NCBI RefSeq assembly: GCF_027579695.1
Contig: NC_083570.1
Span: 100,700,963-100,764,962 of the forward strand
Source of the DNA: Neoarius graeffei
Lineage: Eukaryota > Chordata > Actinopteri > Siluriformes > Ariidae
Reading direction: 5' to 3'
DNA length: 64,000 bases
The translations under genes and the position numbers were made by a program. Positions 1 to 12,330 of this stretch are shown here, in pieces (position 1 is the first letter of the stretch; every line of letters begins with the position of its first letter). The notes beneath the pieces are model-generated. The model was given only the letters and a program-made list of their open reading frames with translations. It did no database searches and was not told the origin of the DNA.

Positions 1-12
1 AATTTATAGCAA

Positions 13-1457
13 TAGGGGTGTAACAATACATCATTCCATGATGCAAAAATCTGTGTAACCCCTAGAGTTAGAATATAAAGATCACCCTGCTCACATAATC
101 TCGTTCTTCATGGAGAGCCACAACCCATATGCATTATTGGTTCTGCCTTTGGCTGAAGCCCATAGAGGCACCTGTCTGTATGTGTATGTTTAACCGAGTT
201 TGAGCGTGGTTAAGAATGTAATTGGCATGCCAGCCTCAGGTAGCGATTCCATAGTCACAGTGTGGCACCACTGCATACTGACTATGTATGTACCACATTA
301 CATAACCTTAGCTCATGATGTGATCCTCCATGGCCAAGAGCGTTGTCCAAGGAAGGAACAGATTTTGCAATGTTGGTTTGATTCCTAGCATCAACGTATT
401 TCTAAGGGGGGGTATTTTTTTCTATTTATATACCGTAGCTTCTATCTCCCAATCAGACAAAGGCTGAGCTCAGACCTGCACAGGTCTCTAGTATGTTATA
501 CAGTTACATGATCACGTTATAACAGTAAACAGTTAAAAAGTATGTATTCGGTGGCTTTAAATTAACACCAAAGGCCTTGGAAAACGGCCATTTTAGCCGA
601 TTTTGGAGCTCTATTTCTGCTACAGAGCTGGTTATTTTTCAGTTGATCATTTTCAAAGTCAGACACTTTGTTTATTCAGTCAAATTTTGGGAGAATTTAA
701 AAATGTATTTATATATTTTTAAGATCTATATTTTAAGAACTTGTAGAATATTTTGTTTACAATATGGTCATAATAGGTGGTATGATGGTGTAGTGGTTAG
801 CACTGTTACCTCACAGCAAGAAGGTTCTGGGTTCAAGCCCAGTGGCTGATGGGGGCCTTTCTGTGTGGAATTTGCGTGTTCTCCCCATGTCTGCATGGGT
901 TTCCCCCACAGTCCAAAGACATGCAGGTTAGGCTAATTGGTGGCTCTAAATTGACCATAGGTGTGAATGTGAGTGTGAATGGCTGTTTGTCTCTGTGTCA
1001 ACCCTGTGATAACCTGGCAACTTGTTCAGGGTGTACCCCGCCTCTCGCCCAGAGTGCGTGGATTTCCTCCGGGTGCTCCGGTTTCCCCCAAAGACCTACA
1101 GGTTAGGCTAATTGGTGATTCTAAATTTACTGTAGGTGTGAGTTGTTGTTTGTCTCTATGTATCAGCCCTGTGATGATCTGACGACTTGTCCAGGGTGTA
1201 CCCTGCCTCTCGCCCATAGTCAGCTGGGATAGGCTCCAGCTTGCCCACAACCCTGCACAGGATTAATGGATGGATGTTCATAGTAATTTTCATCACCACT
1301 GTTTTGCATTCTTTATGATTCAGAAATAAAAAAAGTTCAGTTATAATTTTTCTTCATTCAGATTTTGTTCAAAATACGTTGAGAATCAAATCAAAATCAT
1401 GAAGCCAGTATCGTGAATCGAATCAAATCATGACCGGAGTGTATCGTTATACCCGTA
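13..1457. mobile_element. hAT-like nonautonomous element, split by a V-SINE
   Basis: The left end starts TAGGGGTGTAACAATACA. The right end, reverse-complemented, reads TACGGGTATAACGATACA, giving imperfect terminal inverted repeats of the common fish hAT type. The run of GAATCAAATC-like motifs near 1385-1430 is also typical of such ends. No transposase was seen. A clear 8-bp target duplication was not found. A V-SINE sits at 776-1275. Confidence 0.5.
776..1275 (+). mobile_element. V-SINE with internal tandem duplication
   Basis: A tRNA-like head (GGTGTAGTGGTTAGC, then GGGTTCAAGCCC) is followed by the conserved V-SINE core (TCCGGTTTCCCC, AAAGACATGCAGG) and the family tail ending in GGATGGAT. 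The core-to-tail segment occurs twice (about 890-1045 and 1046-1215), so the copy is about 130 bp longer than its relatives here. Confidence 0.85.
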
Positions 1458-1469
1458 GTCAGCACGTTT

Positions 1470-1665
1470 GGCAGAAAAATGGGGGTGTTTAGAAGGAAAA
1501 GCCCTCCAACTAGGTGTAAAATATGGAGGTGGTTCGTTGATGCTTTGGGGCTGTTTTGTAGCTGTTGTTCAATGGCGCTTGAGAAGACTAATGGCATTGT
1601 AAATTTTATTGAATCCCAAGATATTTCAGCCCCAAACCTGATTGCCTTGGAAACACAAAATCAAT
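1470..1665 (+). pseudogene. Tc1-like transposase fragment
   Basis: One frame reads VKYGGGSLMLWGCF, the conserved block around the middle of Tc1 transposases (KHGGGxxMxWGC). Reading frames around it are broken. No termini remain, so this is a short fossil next to the hAT-like element. Confidence 0.6.
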
Positions 1666-1890
1666 GTTTTGTAATGGCTGTGACAAAAAATGTCTTAATT
1701 GAACTGTTATAGCTACACTTTGTAATTGTGAAGTAGGAATAAAAGGCACTTTATTTGCTGTAAACCTGGAGCAATAATATAAAACCAAAACTCTTGTACT
1801 GACCTAAAGTTCAAATTGTGTACATGTGTAGGAGAAATTCCTCTTCTGTAATGGCTCACCACTGTGTACAGTGTATTCTGTATCTAACCT

Positions 1891-2266
1891 CATCTCATCT
1901 CATTATCTCTAGCCGCTTTATCCTTCTACAGGGTCACAGGCAAGCTGGAGCCTATCCCAGCTGACTACGGGCGAAAGGCGGGGTACACCCTGGACAAGTC
2001 GCCAGGTCATCACAGGGCTGACACATAGACACAGACAACCATTCACACTCACATTCACACCTACGGTCAATTTAGAGTCACCAGTTAACCTAACCTGCAT
2101 GTCTTTGGACTGTGGGGGAAACCGGAGCACCCGGAGGAAACCCACGCGGACACGGGGAGAATATGCAAACTCCACACAGAAAGGCCCTCGCCGGCCCCGG
2201 GGCTCGAACCCAGGACCTTCTTGCTGTGAGGCGACAGCGCTAACCACTACACCACCGTGCCGCCCC
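1891..2266 (-). mobile_element. V-SINE, full length
   Basis: The tail (CTCATCTCATTATCTCTAGC) is at the left and the tRNA-like head at the right, so the element is on the minus strand. It is flanked by an 11-bp direct repeat GTATCTAACCT (1880-1890 and 2267-2277), a clean target-site duplication. Confidence 0.92.
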
Positions 2267-2349
2267 GTATCTAACCTTTAATAGAAAAATTTTCTTAAAC
2301 TCATCATTCATTCTTCTCATGTTGCAAGTTAATATGTGTGACTTTTCAT

Positions 2350-2521
2350 TATCATTCCAGGCATTTAGCAGACGCTCTTATCCAGAGCGATGTACAACAT
2401 AGCCAGAGCAGCCTGGGGTAAGGTGCCTTGCTGAAGGGCACTTCAGCCATTCCTGCTGGTTCAAGGAATCAAACCAGTGACCTTTTGGTCCCAAACCTGC
2501 TTATCTAACCATTAGACCATG
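2350..2521 (-). mobile_element. tRNA-derived SINE (second family)
   Basis: Read on the minus strand, the head has a tRNA-like A box (GGTCTAATGGTTAGATAAG) and B box (GGTTTGATTCC). The tail at the left holds GCATTTAGCAGACGCTC, a motif shared by a common fish SINE family. Ends are approximate. Confidence 0.65.
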
Positions 2522-2522
2522 G

Positions 2523-3713
2523 TTTCTTGTAATGAATAGCTTTCTTTGCCAATAAAACTGTAAACTACAAAATGGATGCTATTCCAATCAGTGCTGACAT
2601 AAACATGATGTAATATGTAATAATACGTAATACAGGATGTAAATCCAACACAAAACGGTCTTGCTACAAGAGAAACAAAGGAGAAAAGCCCAAAACCCAA
2701 AACCATCTGAGCAAGAATCGATAATCAAACGCTCACAAAGACAGGCTATCTACCAGGGATGAGCAAACTTAAACCACACATTTTCTCAGTAGAGAGGCGT
2801 TGTCATAGCAACCGTAAGTAAAAATAACATGAGACTTCTTCTTTTTTTTTTTCCCATCCGGATTTGAACGGGATCGGATAAAAAGGCACACAGTGAGAAA
2901 TACTGATCAACAATTACTGACATTTTGCCCAGAATATATATGCACAAATCCCAGCAATTTGTCTCTCTCAGCTCACAGTCAGGGATCCGGTGGCCTAACA
3001 TACAGCCACACCTCTTATTCACATAAGGAATTAATGCTCGTCAAGATAATGATCATTATAAAGGCAACGTTTCCTCCCTGGTAATTATTTACCCTAGAAG
3101 CTAGGACAAGTCTATTTGGACCATTCTTCCTTTAAAAGGGATTAATTAGGATTTCAGAGGATACTGTTTTCAGCACATCCCTTTATCGTGGCACCAAACA
3201 GTGGGGATCCCTCCTGAATAAGAGCATCCATCATGAAAGGAGAACGTACCAGAGTTTCACGAGAGCCCTAGATCATCAGAATGCCAGAACCATGTTGAGG
3301 AGCACCAGGAGATCAATTATGATATTACAACATCCCATTTGTGTTCCCAAAAACTCATGTGACTCAGCAGAAGGTTACAGGGGAAAAAAGCATGTTTTAA
3401 AAAAAAAACACTGTCCAAAAATAGCCACCACGAAACAGAGGATGGCCCAAGGATTAACAGTGCCCGACAACACGGTTGACCTTTGGTCATGGAGGACTAC
3501 CTTTGCCAAAAATGAAACAATTTTTCATAAGGCAGAGAGACAGAGAGAAATAAAGAGAGTGCTGCAGTGGTCTGAAACATCGCACCGAGAACTGAATTGC
3601 TCTCCCAACACTTACAGCATTTGTTCTGCTCTTAATTGGGAGGCCATCCAGCTGTCTGGAGCTAAAGCATCACACAAGACTAATGAGTTCCTCACATGAT
3701 CCACTGGGAAAGG
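2523..3713. other. No recognised feature
   Basis: AT-rich unique sequence with only short open frames. An open frame at 3292-3699 has no recognisable domain, promoter or splice context. Confidence 0.5.

Positions 3714-3750
<37 letters not shown>
3714..3750. repeat. (GA)n microsatellite
   Basis: Uninterrupted GA dinucleotides apart from one AA step. Confidence 0.95.
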
Positions 3751-3832
3751 TGTCAAGGAGGTAGAGACTAAAAGTACGGCACTTTGAAAAGAGAACACGA
3801 AGTAAAAAGTACATCTAAAGGTTTTGACCCAG

Positions 3833-4964
3833 GTTGCGGGCAAGCTGGAGCCTATCCCAGCTGACTATGGGCTCAGAAGCGGGGTACACTTTGGACAAGT
3901 CGCCAGATCATCGCGGTGCTGACGGATAGAGACAAACAACCATTCACACCTACGGTCAGTTTAGAGTCACCACGTATCTCCCATAACCCGGTACGGGATG
4001 GAACAGTACCGTCACGTATTTTAATGTGGTGTCACATATTTTCTTATATCTGCCTTCCGGGTTTTATATGCTGTTCCGTCCCATGTATAACAAGTGTTTC
4101 ATCCCGCATTACCATTTTTGTGACATTTACTTACATAATGTATAATCCTGCCTTTTTTGTTCCAGTTTCACAGAGACATCCGCCACGTCCACCATTTTAT
4201 TAACTGACATTAGTCATCCCGCCTTTATAGATGAACGTCACATACAGTATGATAAATAAAGTTAGAAGAAAAAACAAAATATATTGTTTAGTTGTTTTAT
4301 TGTAAAAAACATATAGCTTAACTACTATTTATTCATTTATTTTACAATTTCTTGCCTCTTCCCCTACCTCTACCTTTTCGTTTCTTCAGCTGACATTGTA
4401 TGCATTTCAAGTTCTTATCTTTTTTGATCAGTGCTTCTGTTTTATGACCCACGTTTTCACAATCAGTATGAAACCACATTTTACTCGAGATGGCGCTCAT
4501 TCCATCACACAGGATTTCTTTGTGACGTCACGCCGAGGTATATTTCGTAATTGGAGTTCTGGGCTTTTAGATCAATTTCGATTGAAAATATTGTGAATAT
4601 AGCGTTAATACAAGGTGACGGGATATAATAATACTGGATAATCAAAGAATATATGACAGTGATACGTGTGAGTACAAGATGTTAAGTATGAAAACCCTGA
4701 ATATTTAGAAAACGTAATGTTATTGTAATGTACCATCCCGTTACGGTTCATAGTTTCCGTACCGGGTTATGGGAGAGACCAGTCACCAATTAGCTTAACT
4801 TGCATGTCTTTGGGGGAAACCGGAGCACCCAGAGGAAGCCCACGCAGACACGGGGAGAACATGCAAACTTCACACAGAAAGGCCCCCGTCGGCCACTGAG
4901 CTCAAACCCAGAACCTTCTTGCTGTGAGGTGACAGTGCTAACCACTACACCACCGTGCTGACCT
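3833..4964 (-). mobile_element. V-SINE interrupted by a DNA transposon
   Basis: The two halves, 3833-3972 and 4789-4964, together form one minus-strand V-SINE lacking its extreme 3' tail. The break lies in the core at the motif AGTCACCA, which is duplicated on both sides of the inserted element. Confidence 0.88.
3973..4780. mobile_element. 808-bp DNA transposon, 8-bp TSD, Merlin-like ends
   Basis: It lies inside a V-SINE, flanked by the perfect 8-bp repeat AGTCACCA (3965-3972 and 4781-4788). Ends are inverted: left GTATCTCCCATAACCCGG, right in reverse complement GTCTCTCCCATAACCCGG, continuing through TACGG. An 8-bp duplication fits Merlin, hAT or P types; ends near GGTNTCTCCCA resemble Merlin more than hAT (which begin CAG). 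No transposase is seen, so it is nonautonomous. The superfamily is an inference. Confidence 0.78.
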
Positions 4965-4984
4965 AATAATAATAATAATGTCAT

Positions 4985-6655
4985 AAAATGGAAGCAATTT
5001 CTCAGAATGAAACGCTCTTATCATGTTTCCAGATTTCAGGTCTCTCCCAGAAATTCGAAGCACTGTTATTGAAGCATCTTCATGAAGGTTGCATGATGTC
5101 AGACCCCAGTCAATGTCACCCTCTGTTCAGCTACCCACGTCATAGAAACAAATCCCATTCCTTCTGGTTCAAAACCAGATCAAACAAGACCTGTATAGTC
5201 ACTTATACATCAGGTGCTGTTCTACTTGTCCACCACGTCTGAGTCATTCCACCACATATGAAGTTCTATCCTTAACATTAAATGACCCACTTCATTAAGG
5301 GCATAATAAATAACTGATAAATTGGATTAGGTGTCCTAGTGAAGAATCTACGTAACTACGTAACAGCACAAGGTCATAAGAACTCGGTTATTAAGAATTA
5401 AGTTAATCCAACTATTCAAGCAGCCCTGACTTATAAAATAAGTCATGTATCCTTAAAACTAATCAGATGCATCATTCTGACATCAACAGTGCCTCCTGGC
5501 TGCAAAAACAAAATCATCATGTTGTGCTTTTAGGCGTCAGAATCGTAAAGTTGTTCGTAAACACATTGATTTTTACTGTGTGCTATCAAATCGGAAACCT
5601 TTCTAAGCTAACATAAGATGGTTGCAGTTACAGCTAATTCAGAGCTAATTAAGAATTTAACAGGCTTAACTTGCTAGTTAGATAACAGACCGAATTTAGA
5701 TTGCTTTAACTAGGCATATCAGGCCGTACTGTGAAAATGAGTGCCTGCATGCACAATTTAAGTTTCCAAATCTGTCATTGCTTAACTCTTGAATATCTTC
5801 TATCGTTAATACTATCATTAAAAAGCTTATAATCTCTGCTTTTCAAAGAAATTGATCTTATTAAGATCTGTTCTATATTTTGGGAGTAACAGCAGGTTGA
5901 AGTTGGTACAACAGAGTACACTCTCTGCTCGCGACGTCGGGAAACTGCCAGTGCTTTTCTTTTTGAGTCACAGGAAAGCGCTCAGGCTCTCTCTCTCTCT
6001 CTTCTGATCGGTTTCTGACTGGATTACTCGTGAATATCAATCAGATAACTTTTAAAGCGATGTTCTCTCGCTCTCACTGTTTCTGATGAAGTATTCAGCA
6101 AAATTTTCCGTCTGCTAGTTTTGATGTTATGATTCACAGGGGACTTTGAAGTGAGTTTTCATAGCTTTACCTACTTATTTTTTTTCAAATTAAACTGATT
6201 CATGTCAATAAATAACTATTGTAGAATATAACTGGAGTCGTTTTGATGAAAAATATTGAGATCTTAGTGGTCGGAATGAGATTAAAAAAAACAGAAGTCA
6301 GAAACGCGAGTGTCAATTTCAATTCAATTAATGTGAATTGTTTATTGGATGTGGATCATGCAGTTTTTTCAAGGTTCGCCTTGAAAGCTGTGAATATTAA
6401 TCAAAATAATAATTTATATTCTTTCATATAAATATTAGTAGCCCCTACTTTTGAGAAATACAAAGCCCTACAGAGGACAAAGAGGGTATTAGAAATATTC
6501 TTTCATTACTTTTTCATTTTGATAGAGAATGGTAGCTGTGAATGACATTCAATGCTTATTTATGCATATTTTATAATTGTATTTATAATTTGTAATTGTA
6601 ATTAACATTGATTTTTCCTTCTTTGTGATGTATAAATGAAAGTTAAGATCAGCTT
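4985..6655. other. No recognised feature
   Basis: AT-rich sequence with a short CT run near 5990-6001. No gene, RNA or known repeat was recognised. Confidence 0.45.
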
Positions 6656-6659
6656 TATC

Positions 6660-7695
6660 TTATGGCTGTCCGTTGATATTTGACAATGACGAGGTCCTCC
6701 TCTCCATTGTCTCCTTTGCCATCCCAGGTCTTGCTGCTGTTGCTGTTGGAGTTGTCGCTGTCTGTTGCCATCTCTCATGCACCTGCTCATGAGATAGAAG
6801 CCCGATCCTGGACTGGCAGATCCTGGGACAACAACAACAGGCGAAGGGACCAGGCACAGGAGCAAAGGGAAGGAATTGCCGAAGGTGTCTCTGGGCCCGT
6901 TTCTCCTCCCTCAGCCTGGTCCATTCTTCCTCAAAGTGACAGACTCCATGGGACACAATCTGCTTCCAGTTCACGCAGTCCATGGCGAGGATCTCAAGGT
7001 CGGCAGGAGGGATGTTGCATGACTGCAGGGATCACTTCAAGAAGTCCTTCCAATGCTTCTTGGGTCTTCTACGGGAGCATCTTCTGTGAACTTCTGTGAG
7101 TTCTCCGTAAAGGACCATCCAGGGCATTTGGTTAGGGGCCATTCGGATGACATGTCCGGTCCATCGGCGGACACGATGGAGGATCATGGACTCCATGCTT
7201 GTGGAGTTAGCTTTGCTGACGATCTGCATGTGGAGGATCCTGTCCTCCCAAGTCACTCCAAGGATAAGTTGGAGGCAACGCATATGGAAGGCTTCGAGGG
7301 ACTTGATTTGCTTCCTGTACAACATCCAGGCTTCACATCTGTAGAGAAGGGTCGAGCTGCAGACTGCATGATAGATCATGACCTTCATGCAGATGCAGAG
7401 ATTGCGGTTCGTGAAGACGTGCTTACGGAGGTGGCCAAATGCTGAAGAAGCATGCCTGATACAGGAGGTGATTTCTTCATTCAATGAGACGTCGTCAGAG
7501 AGAATGCTACCGAGGTACATGAAGATGAAGGGGGAGGACATAGCCTGAGCAAAGGATTTATTGTTGATGGTGGTGATGAGGGTGCACAGTCCTCGTCTGC
7601 ACCACTTCACTCCTTGCCGGGGATCCAGGTGGCAAGCAAGGGAGCAGGATGACCAGGGCCAACGGGGGGGGCTGCACCTCCAATGATGGTTCCCA
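6660..7695 (-). pseudogene. LINE ORF2 3' end (non-LTR retrotransposon)
   Basis: The minus strand encodes the C-terminal part of a reverse-transcriptase polyprotein: MYLGSILSDD, LLYRCEAWMLYRKQIKSLE, RRWTGHVIRM and GELTEVHRR (about 7570-7040). In another frame follow FEEEWTRLREEKRAQRHLR and a terminal C2H2-like motif FACCCCPRICQSRIGLLSH (about 6930-6770). The block order is that of a widespread fish LINE. Frameshifts separate the two parts, and the catalytic RT core is missing, so this is a 5'-truncated dead copy. Clade assignment is not possible from this piece. Confidence 0.82.
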
Positions 7696-7739
7696 GGAGG
7701 ATGGGGGTACGTCTCTGTGTTGGCCACAAGAATTGCCAG

Positions 7740-8356
7740 AGCATTTGGACCATCTGGCTTTCAGCCAGTGTTCACCCTTCCACCAGTAATTACAGGAATC
7801 ACCCCCTTGCAGGCATTGAGGTCACAGGACTCAGAATTCAGAAGGGGATCACCTTTATACTGCACAAGATCAGCTTTATACTGAAGAAGAGAGTGTATCA
7901 ATTTAACATTTTGACCTAATTAGCATAATTAATACTAATTAAATACTAATTTGAATAATGTGTTTTACCAATTTTTCAAGCTTTGTATTCAGTATACAAC
8001 CATCTATGTGCCTGCCAATTTCCATCTAAATATCTTGAAAAATAGAAAAGTTATTCAGAAAAAACACTTGATCTCATTGGTTAATGAAGCCCATTTTGGA
8101 CCATGTTATCCTAATACATAATATTAAGGCAGTTTTCTAAAAATTAAGCTGTTTTTTCAATCTTTGATTTGTAATATCTCAAGAACAGATAAACATCTTT
8201 TAATTCTGTAAAAAAAAGTATGTTGTTCTACATTCAATTCTGAATTCAATGATAGCAGTTTCAAGCAATTTGGATTGAATTCGAATTTTCACCTGATATG
8301 CCCAGTTTAACAATCACCTAATAGCAGATGACCTCAAAATTACATCAAGAGTCCAG
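7740..8356. other. No recognised feature
   Basis: AT-rich sequence between the LINE fragment and a MITE. Nothing recognised. Confidence 0.45.
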
Positions 8357-8359
8357 TTA

Positions 8360-9053
8360 TGGCCCTTTTCCACTACCCTTTTTCAGCTCACTTCAGCTCG
8401 CTTCAGCTCACTTCAGCCCGACACGGCTCGCGTTTCGACTACCAAAGAACAGCACGACTCGGCTCGCTTCAGCCCTGCTTAGCCCCTAAAACTTGCACCG
8501 TTTTGGAGTGGGGCTGAAGCGAGCCAAAGCGAGCCGAGTGAGGCTGGGGGCGTGAGCAGACACTCCCCTGTGCACTGATTGGTGAGGAGGAGTGTCCTCA
8601 CATGCCCACACACGCCCCGCGAGCACGCTGGGATCTGTAAACACCGTAAACCCGGAAGAAGAATAATTACGAATTACGAGAATTTCTGAAGCCTTATGCG
8701 CCTCGCCTCATCTATACGCTCTTGCCAGTATCTGTTGGCGCTGTCGGTGACAACAAGCCACAGCACCAAGACCAGCAACACTAACGACTCCATGTTTATT
8801 GTTTACTATTCGGGTCGTGAGACTACCGCTTAAAAGCTCACTGATGTCACTGTTTGCGCTGCTTAACGACATCACGTGACGTCCACCCACTTTCGCTAAC
8901 TCCACCCAATGTGTCCACCCACTTCCAGCCAGCACGGTTCAGCGCGGTTGTAGTCGAAATGCAACTCCAACAGCCCCGCTCAGCTCGACTCAGCCCAACT
9001 CAGCACGGCACGGCTCAGCCCGACTCAGCCGCGTTTGTAGTGGAAAAGCGGCA
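8360..9053. mobile_element. Harbinger-like MITE, copy A (TSD TTA)
   Basis: It starts TGGCCCTTTTCCACTACC and ends with the inverted form GTAGTGGAAAAGCGGCA. It is flanked by a 3-bp repeat TTA (8357-8359 and 9054-9056). The subterminal regions are runs of CAGCTCGCTTCAGC-like repeats on both sides. A near-identical copy lies inverted at 32640-33329. The 3-bp duplication suggests PIF/Harbinger. The minus-strand open frame at 8935-8708 is shared by both copies but has no known domain. Confidence 0.82.
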
Positions 9054-9059
9054 TTAGCT

Positions 9060-10380
9060 AATGCGAGATAGCTACCGTAGATCACATTCTTGCTCAGGAG
9101 TTGCCTATAATGGACACATGTAACTAACTTACTTTATTTAGCTAATAAATTAGTTTATTGCATCTAGCTTTGCAGCACCTTGGCTTTCAGTACCATGATA
9201 ACATCCTCTTGAATGTGCCCACAAACAACAAAGTTGTACATTATGTCCAGTCATTGTTGGATGGGCCACTGCTGAGGATCATTTAGCCACTTAACAGTAC
9301 TCTAAGTCAGAAGAATCTTCTAGAGTTACACCATTTGAAAGTGTTAGTTCAGCTAAATTGCATTTCCTGTATTTTAGCGCATAACGTTTTATGTGATGCC
9401 AATCCGATGCCTAAAATCTTCAAATGGGGGTTTACTTTTCAGAAAAGGTTCATGTTCCAACCTCATTAGAAAGCCAGAACTGTTAACCTTACAAATAACC
9501 TTTATTTCTAAAGAGTGCACTATCCAAGTGGTTACATTTGTATAATTATCATTTCTTTATTGCAACTATAAGCTCAATTGACTGCTTAGTTTTAATAAAA
9601 CTAGGAAAAGTGCTTTTATATGATTATTTTGACTCTTACATTTTATCAGAGTGTACTTGGTTTGGATTTTGTGGGTTAAAGGTTGAGATATAAACAGCTC
9701 TAATGGGTGCAATAAATGTATACAACGGCATAAACTGTATTTGCTTAATGTGCCTAATATTGGAATGGTTGGATTATGTTCATAAAATAAAGCTGTGCTG
9801 CAATCGTTAAGGGATTTGTGGAACTCAATTTTATACCAGAAAGGGTTTGAAGGCTTCTGCTTCTAATCCAATGATTCTCAACTTCCCAATGCATGGCACG
9901 TTTAAGTGTTTTCTTCACCAATACACTGAATTTAATTTAATTTTATCAGCCAATTATCAACCTTTCAAGAGCTGGAAAAACACTATAATAAATTCTACAA
10001 TGCATGGGATGGTTGGAATGAATCCAAGAGCCGCAAGTAGACCGCATCCATCACACACTCTATTAAGGATTTTTAATTGAAATACAAAGTTGGTTATGAA
10101 ACAGTGACTGGTTTTAAAAAGCATTTCCACAGCTATGTATCCAAGATTGTTTTTTATGCTTTACTAGACTCCTTACAGTTCAACACCTTTGGGTTTGGAC
10201 ATTTGGGTTTGGACATGAATATAAGACGATGGATAAGAATTTCAGCTTTCATTTCTTGATAGTTTGATCCAGATGTGTTAAACAACTTTGAACATGGCAC
10301 CTTTGGTGGCAGACCACCCAATTTTTAGATGACCAAAGGTATAGTCTTAAAGTAATTTAAAGTTGAAACATCAGCCTCCC
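9060..10380. other. No recognised feature
   Basis: AT-rich intronic sequence. Nothing recognised on either strand. Confidence 0.45.
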
Positions 10381-10384
10381 TAGT

Positions 10385-11036
10385 TGGGCTTTACTGTAAT
10401 GAGGTCAAGACAGAGTACATCGCTACATCCTCAGATCCCTCATCACTATCTGCCATATCTGGAAGAACATCAAGTGAGTTGATGACTTCAAGTATCTGGT
10501 CTCTTTTATAATGGACTCCTTTAAGGACTTCAAGATTCGTAAGGCTCTGGCTTGGAAAGCCTGTAATGCCCTCAACAAAATATGGCACTCTAACATGGCC
10601 AAACACCTGAAGGTAAAACTGTTCAGATCATAACCCATCCTCCTATATGGTACCGAGACATGGACCATAACGCTCAAACAACAGCAGAGACTAGATGGAA
10701 CTTATACCAACCTCCTACGCCAGGTTCAAAACATCCATTGGTCTACCCATGCCACCTTGAAGAAGATATATGGGAACTTGCTGCCAGTCACAATGAGACT
10801 CAAATCAAAAAGAGTCTTCTTTGCGGAGCACTGTTTTAGAGCTGAGGGGGAGATGATATCTCGCCTTCTTCTCTGGAGCCCAGAGCACCGCCTGGTGAGG
10901 TCAAGAACGTTAACCTACACCTACCTAATATCAAGGGACATTGGAATTGGGGTAAAGGACTTGAAATTTGCAGTGGCTGACAGGAATGTGTGGAAGAACA
11001 TTGGTCGATTTATCTCAGCTGAGGCCGAAGGATGAT
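10385..11036 (+). pseudogene. LINE reverse transcriptase C-terminal part
   Basis: Plus-strand frames read VDDFKYL, then KIRKALAWKACNALNKIW, ILLYGTETWTI, LDGTYTNLLRQVQNIHWS, LKKIYGNLLPV and RVFFAEHCFRAEGE, ending at tandem stops near 11034. This is the conserved thumb/C-terminal end of a fish non-LTR retrotransposon ORF2, different from the one at 6.7 kb. An in-frame stop after LFRS and frameshifts make it inactive. It directly abuts a Tc1 fossil. Confidence 0.8.
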
Positions 11037-12330
11037 GAATTTAAAGTTAATAACACTCAATATTTGGTTGCATATCCCTTGTTTGCAATAACTGCATCAA
11101 GCAGATGAACCACTGTCATCATCAAACTTTTGCATTCTTCTTTTGTGATGCGTTTTCAGGCTTGTACTGCATCTTCTTTCAGTTGTTGTTTGTTTTTGGG
11201 GGGTTCCACCCTTCAGTTCATTATTCAGTTCAGTTCATTGTTCAAGTGAGTTGAAGTCTGGTGATTGACTTGGCTAGTATAAAACCTTCCACTTTTTTCT
11301 GTCCTTTGTTGTGTTGGCAGTGTGTTTTGGGTCGCTGTCTTGGTGCATGATTAAGTTGCTTCCAATATGATTGAAGGTCAAAGGCAAAGTCCCTTCCATG
11401 CCAGGACCTGGTCTTCCCAGGCAGTCTCCCATACCAGTACTAACCAGTCTTTTGGAGTACACTGGGTGGTGTTGATTGCCATTTCTATAGCCCTCAGCCT
11501 TTTGTCTGTTACATAGCTAGGATTACAGTGGGGGTATGGTCCTCTAGTAACCATGAGAGTTTGACTCACTACTCATAGTATCTGTATTGCAGCGTGCCTT
11601 GCCAGATGGCAGTAGGTACCATTTTTATGATGGTCTTTGGTATGACCAGACCACAAGTAGAACTCCCAGTCTCCTGGTCAAGAGGAAGGCTAGCTCACAG
11701 TCATGACTGTAAAAATTTCTATGTAAATTGTCAAACAGAATGTTTCTCTAGACTTCTGAATTCTACTGCTACATCATGAGTTACATCATCAATAAAGATT
11801 AGTGAACCCATTCCAGAAGCAGCCATGCAAGCCCAAGCCATGACATTGCCTCCATCATGCTTGACCAATGAGTTCATACAATTTGGATCATGATCTGATC
11901 CTTTCTTTTTCCACACTTTGGCCTTTCCATCACTTTCGTAAAGGTTCCAAATCTTTTGTGGCTCATCCCTGTAGTTCTTTATGAATTCCAATCTGGGCTT
12001 CTGATTCTTACTGCTGGTGAGTGGTTTGCATCTTGTCATATGGCTTCTATACAGAGGTGGACAGTAATGAAGTACATTTATTGAGTACTGTACTTAAGTA
12101 CACTTTTTGAGTATCTGTGCTTTACTTGAGTATTAATTTTTTTGGCAACTTTAACTTCACTACATTTGAAAGACAAATATCATACTTTTTACTCCACTAC
12201 ATTTCTATCAATGTCCTCGTTACTCGCTACTATGAAGTGGCTTTGAACGTGGATGTTTATTCTTTTCTTTTCTAAAACGTGATTTTTTTTTTTTTGCAGG
12301 TGACACTGAGACAGCCGATCAGTCTTGGCT

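Noticed and set aside
776-850. tRNA gene (A and B box present)
   Set aside because: The tRNA-like head is followed by V-SINE core and tail, and recurs in all copies; no complete cloverleaf is expected to be functional.
3292-3699. 135-codon open frame
   Set aside because: No domain, no splice or promoter context, low-complexity composition; expected by chance in intronic DNA.
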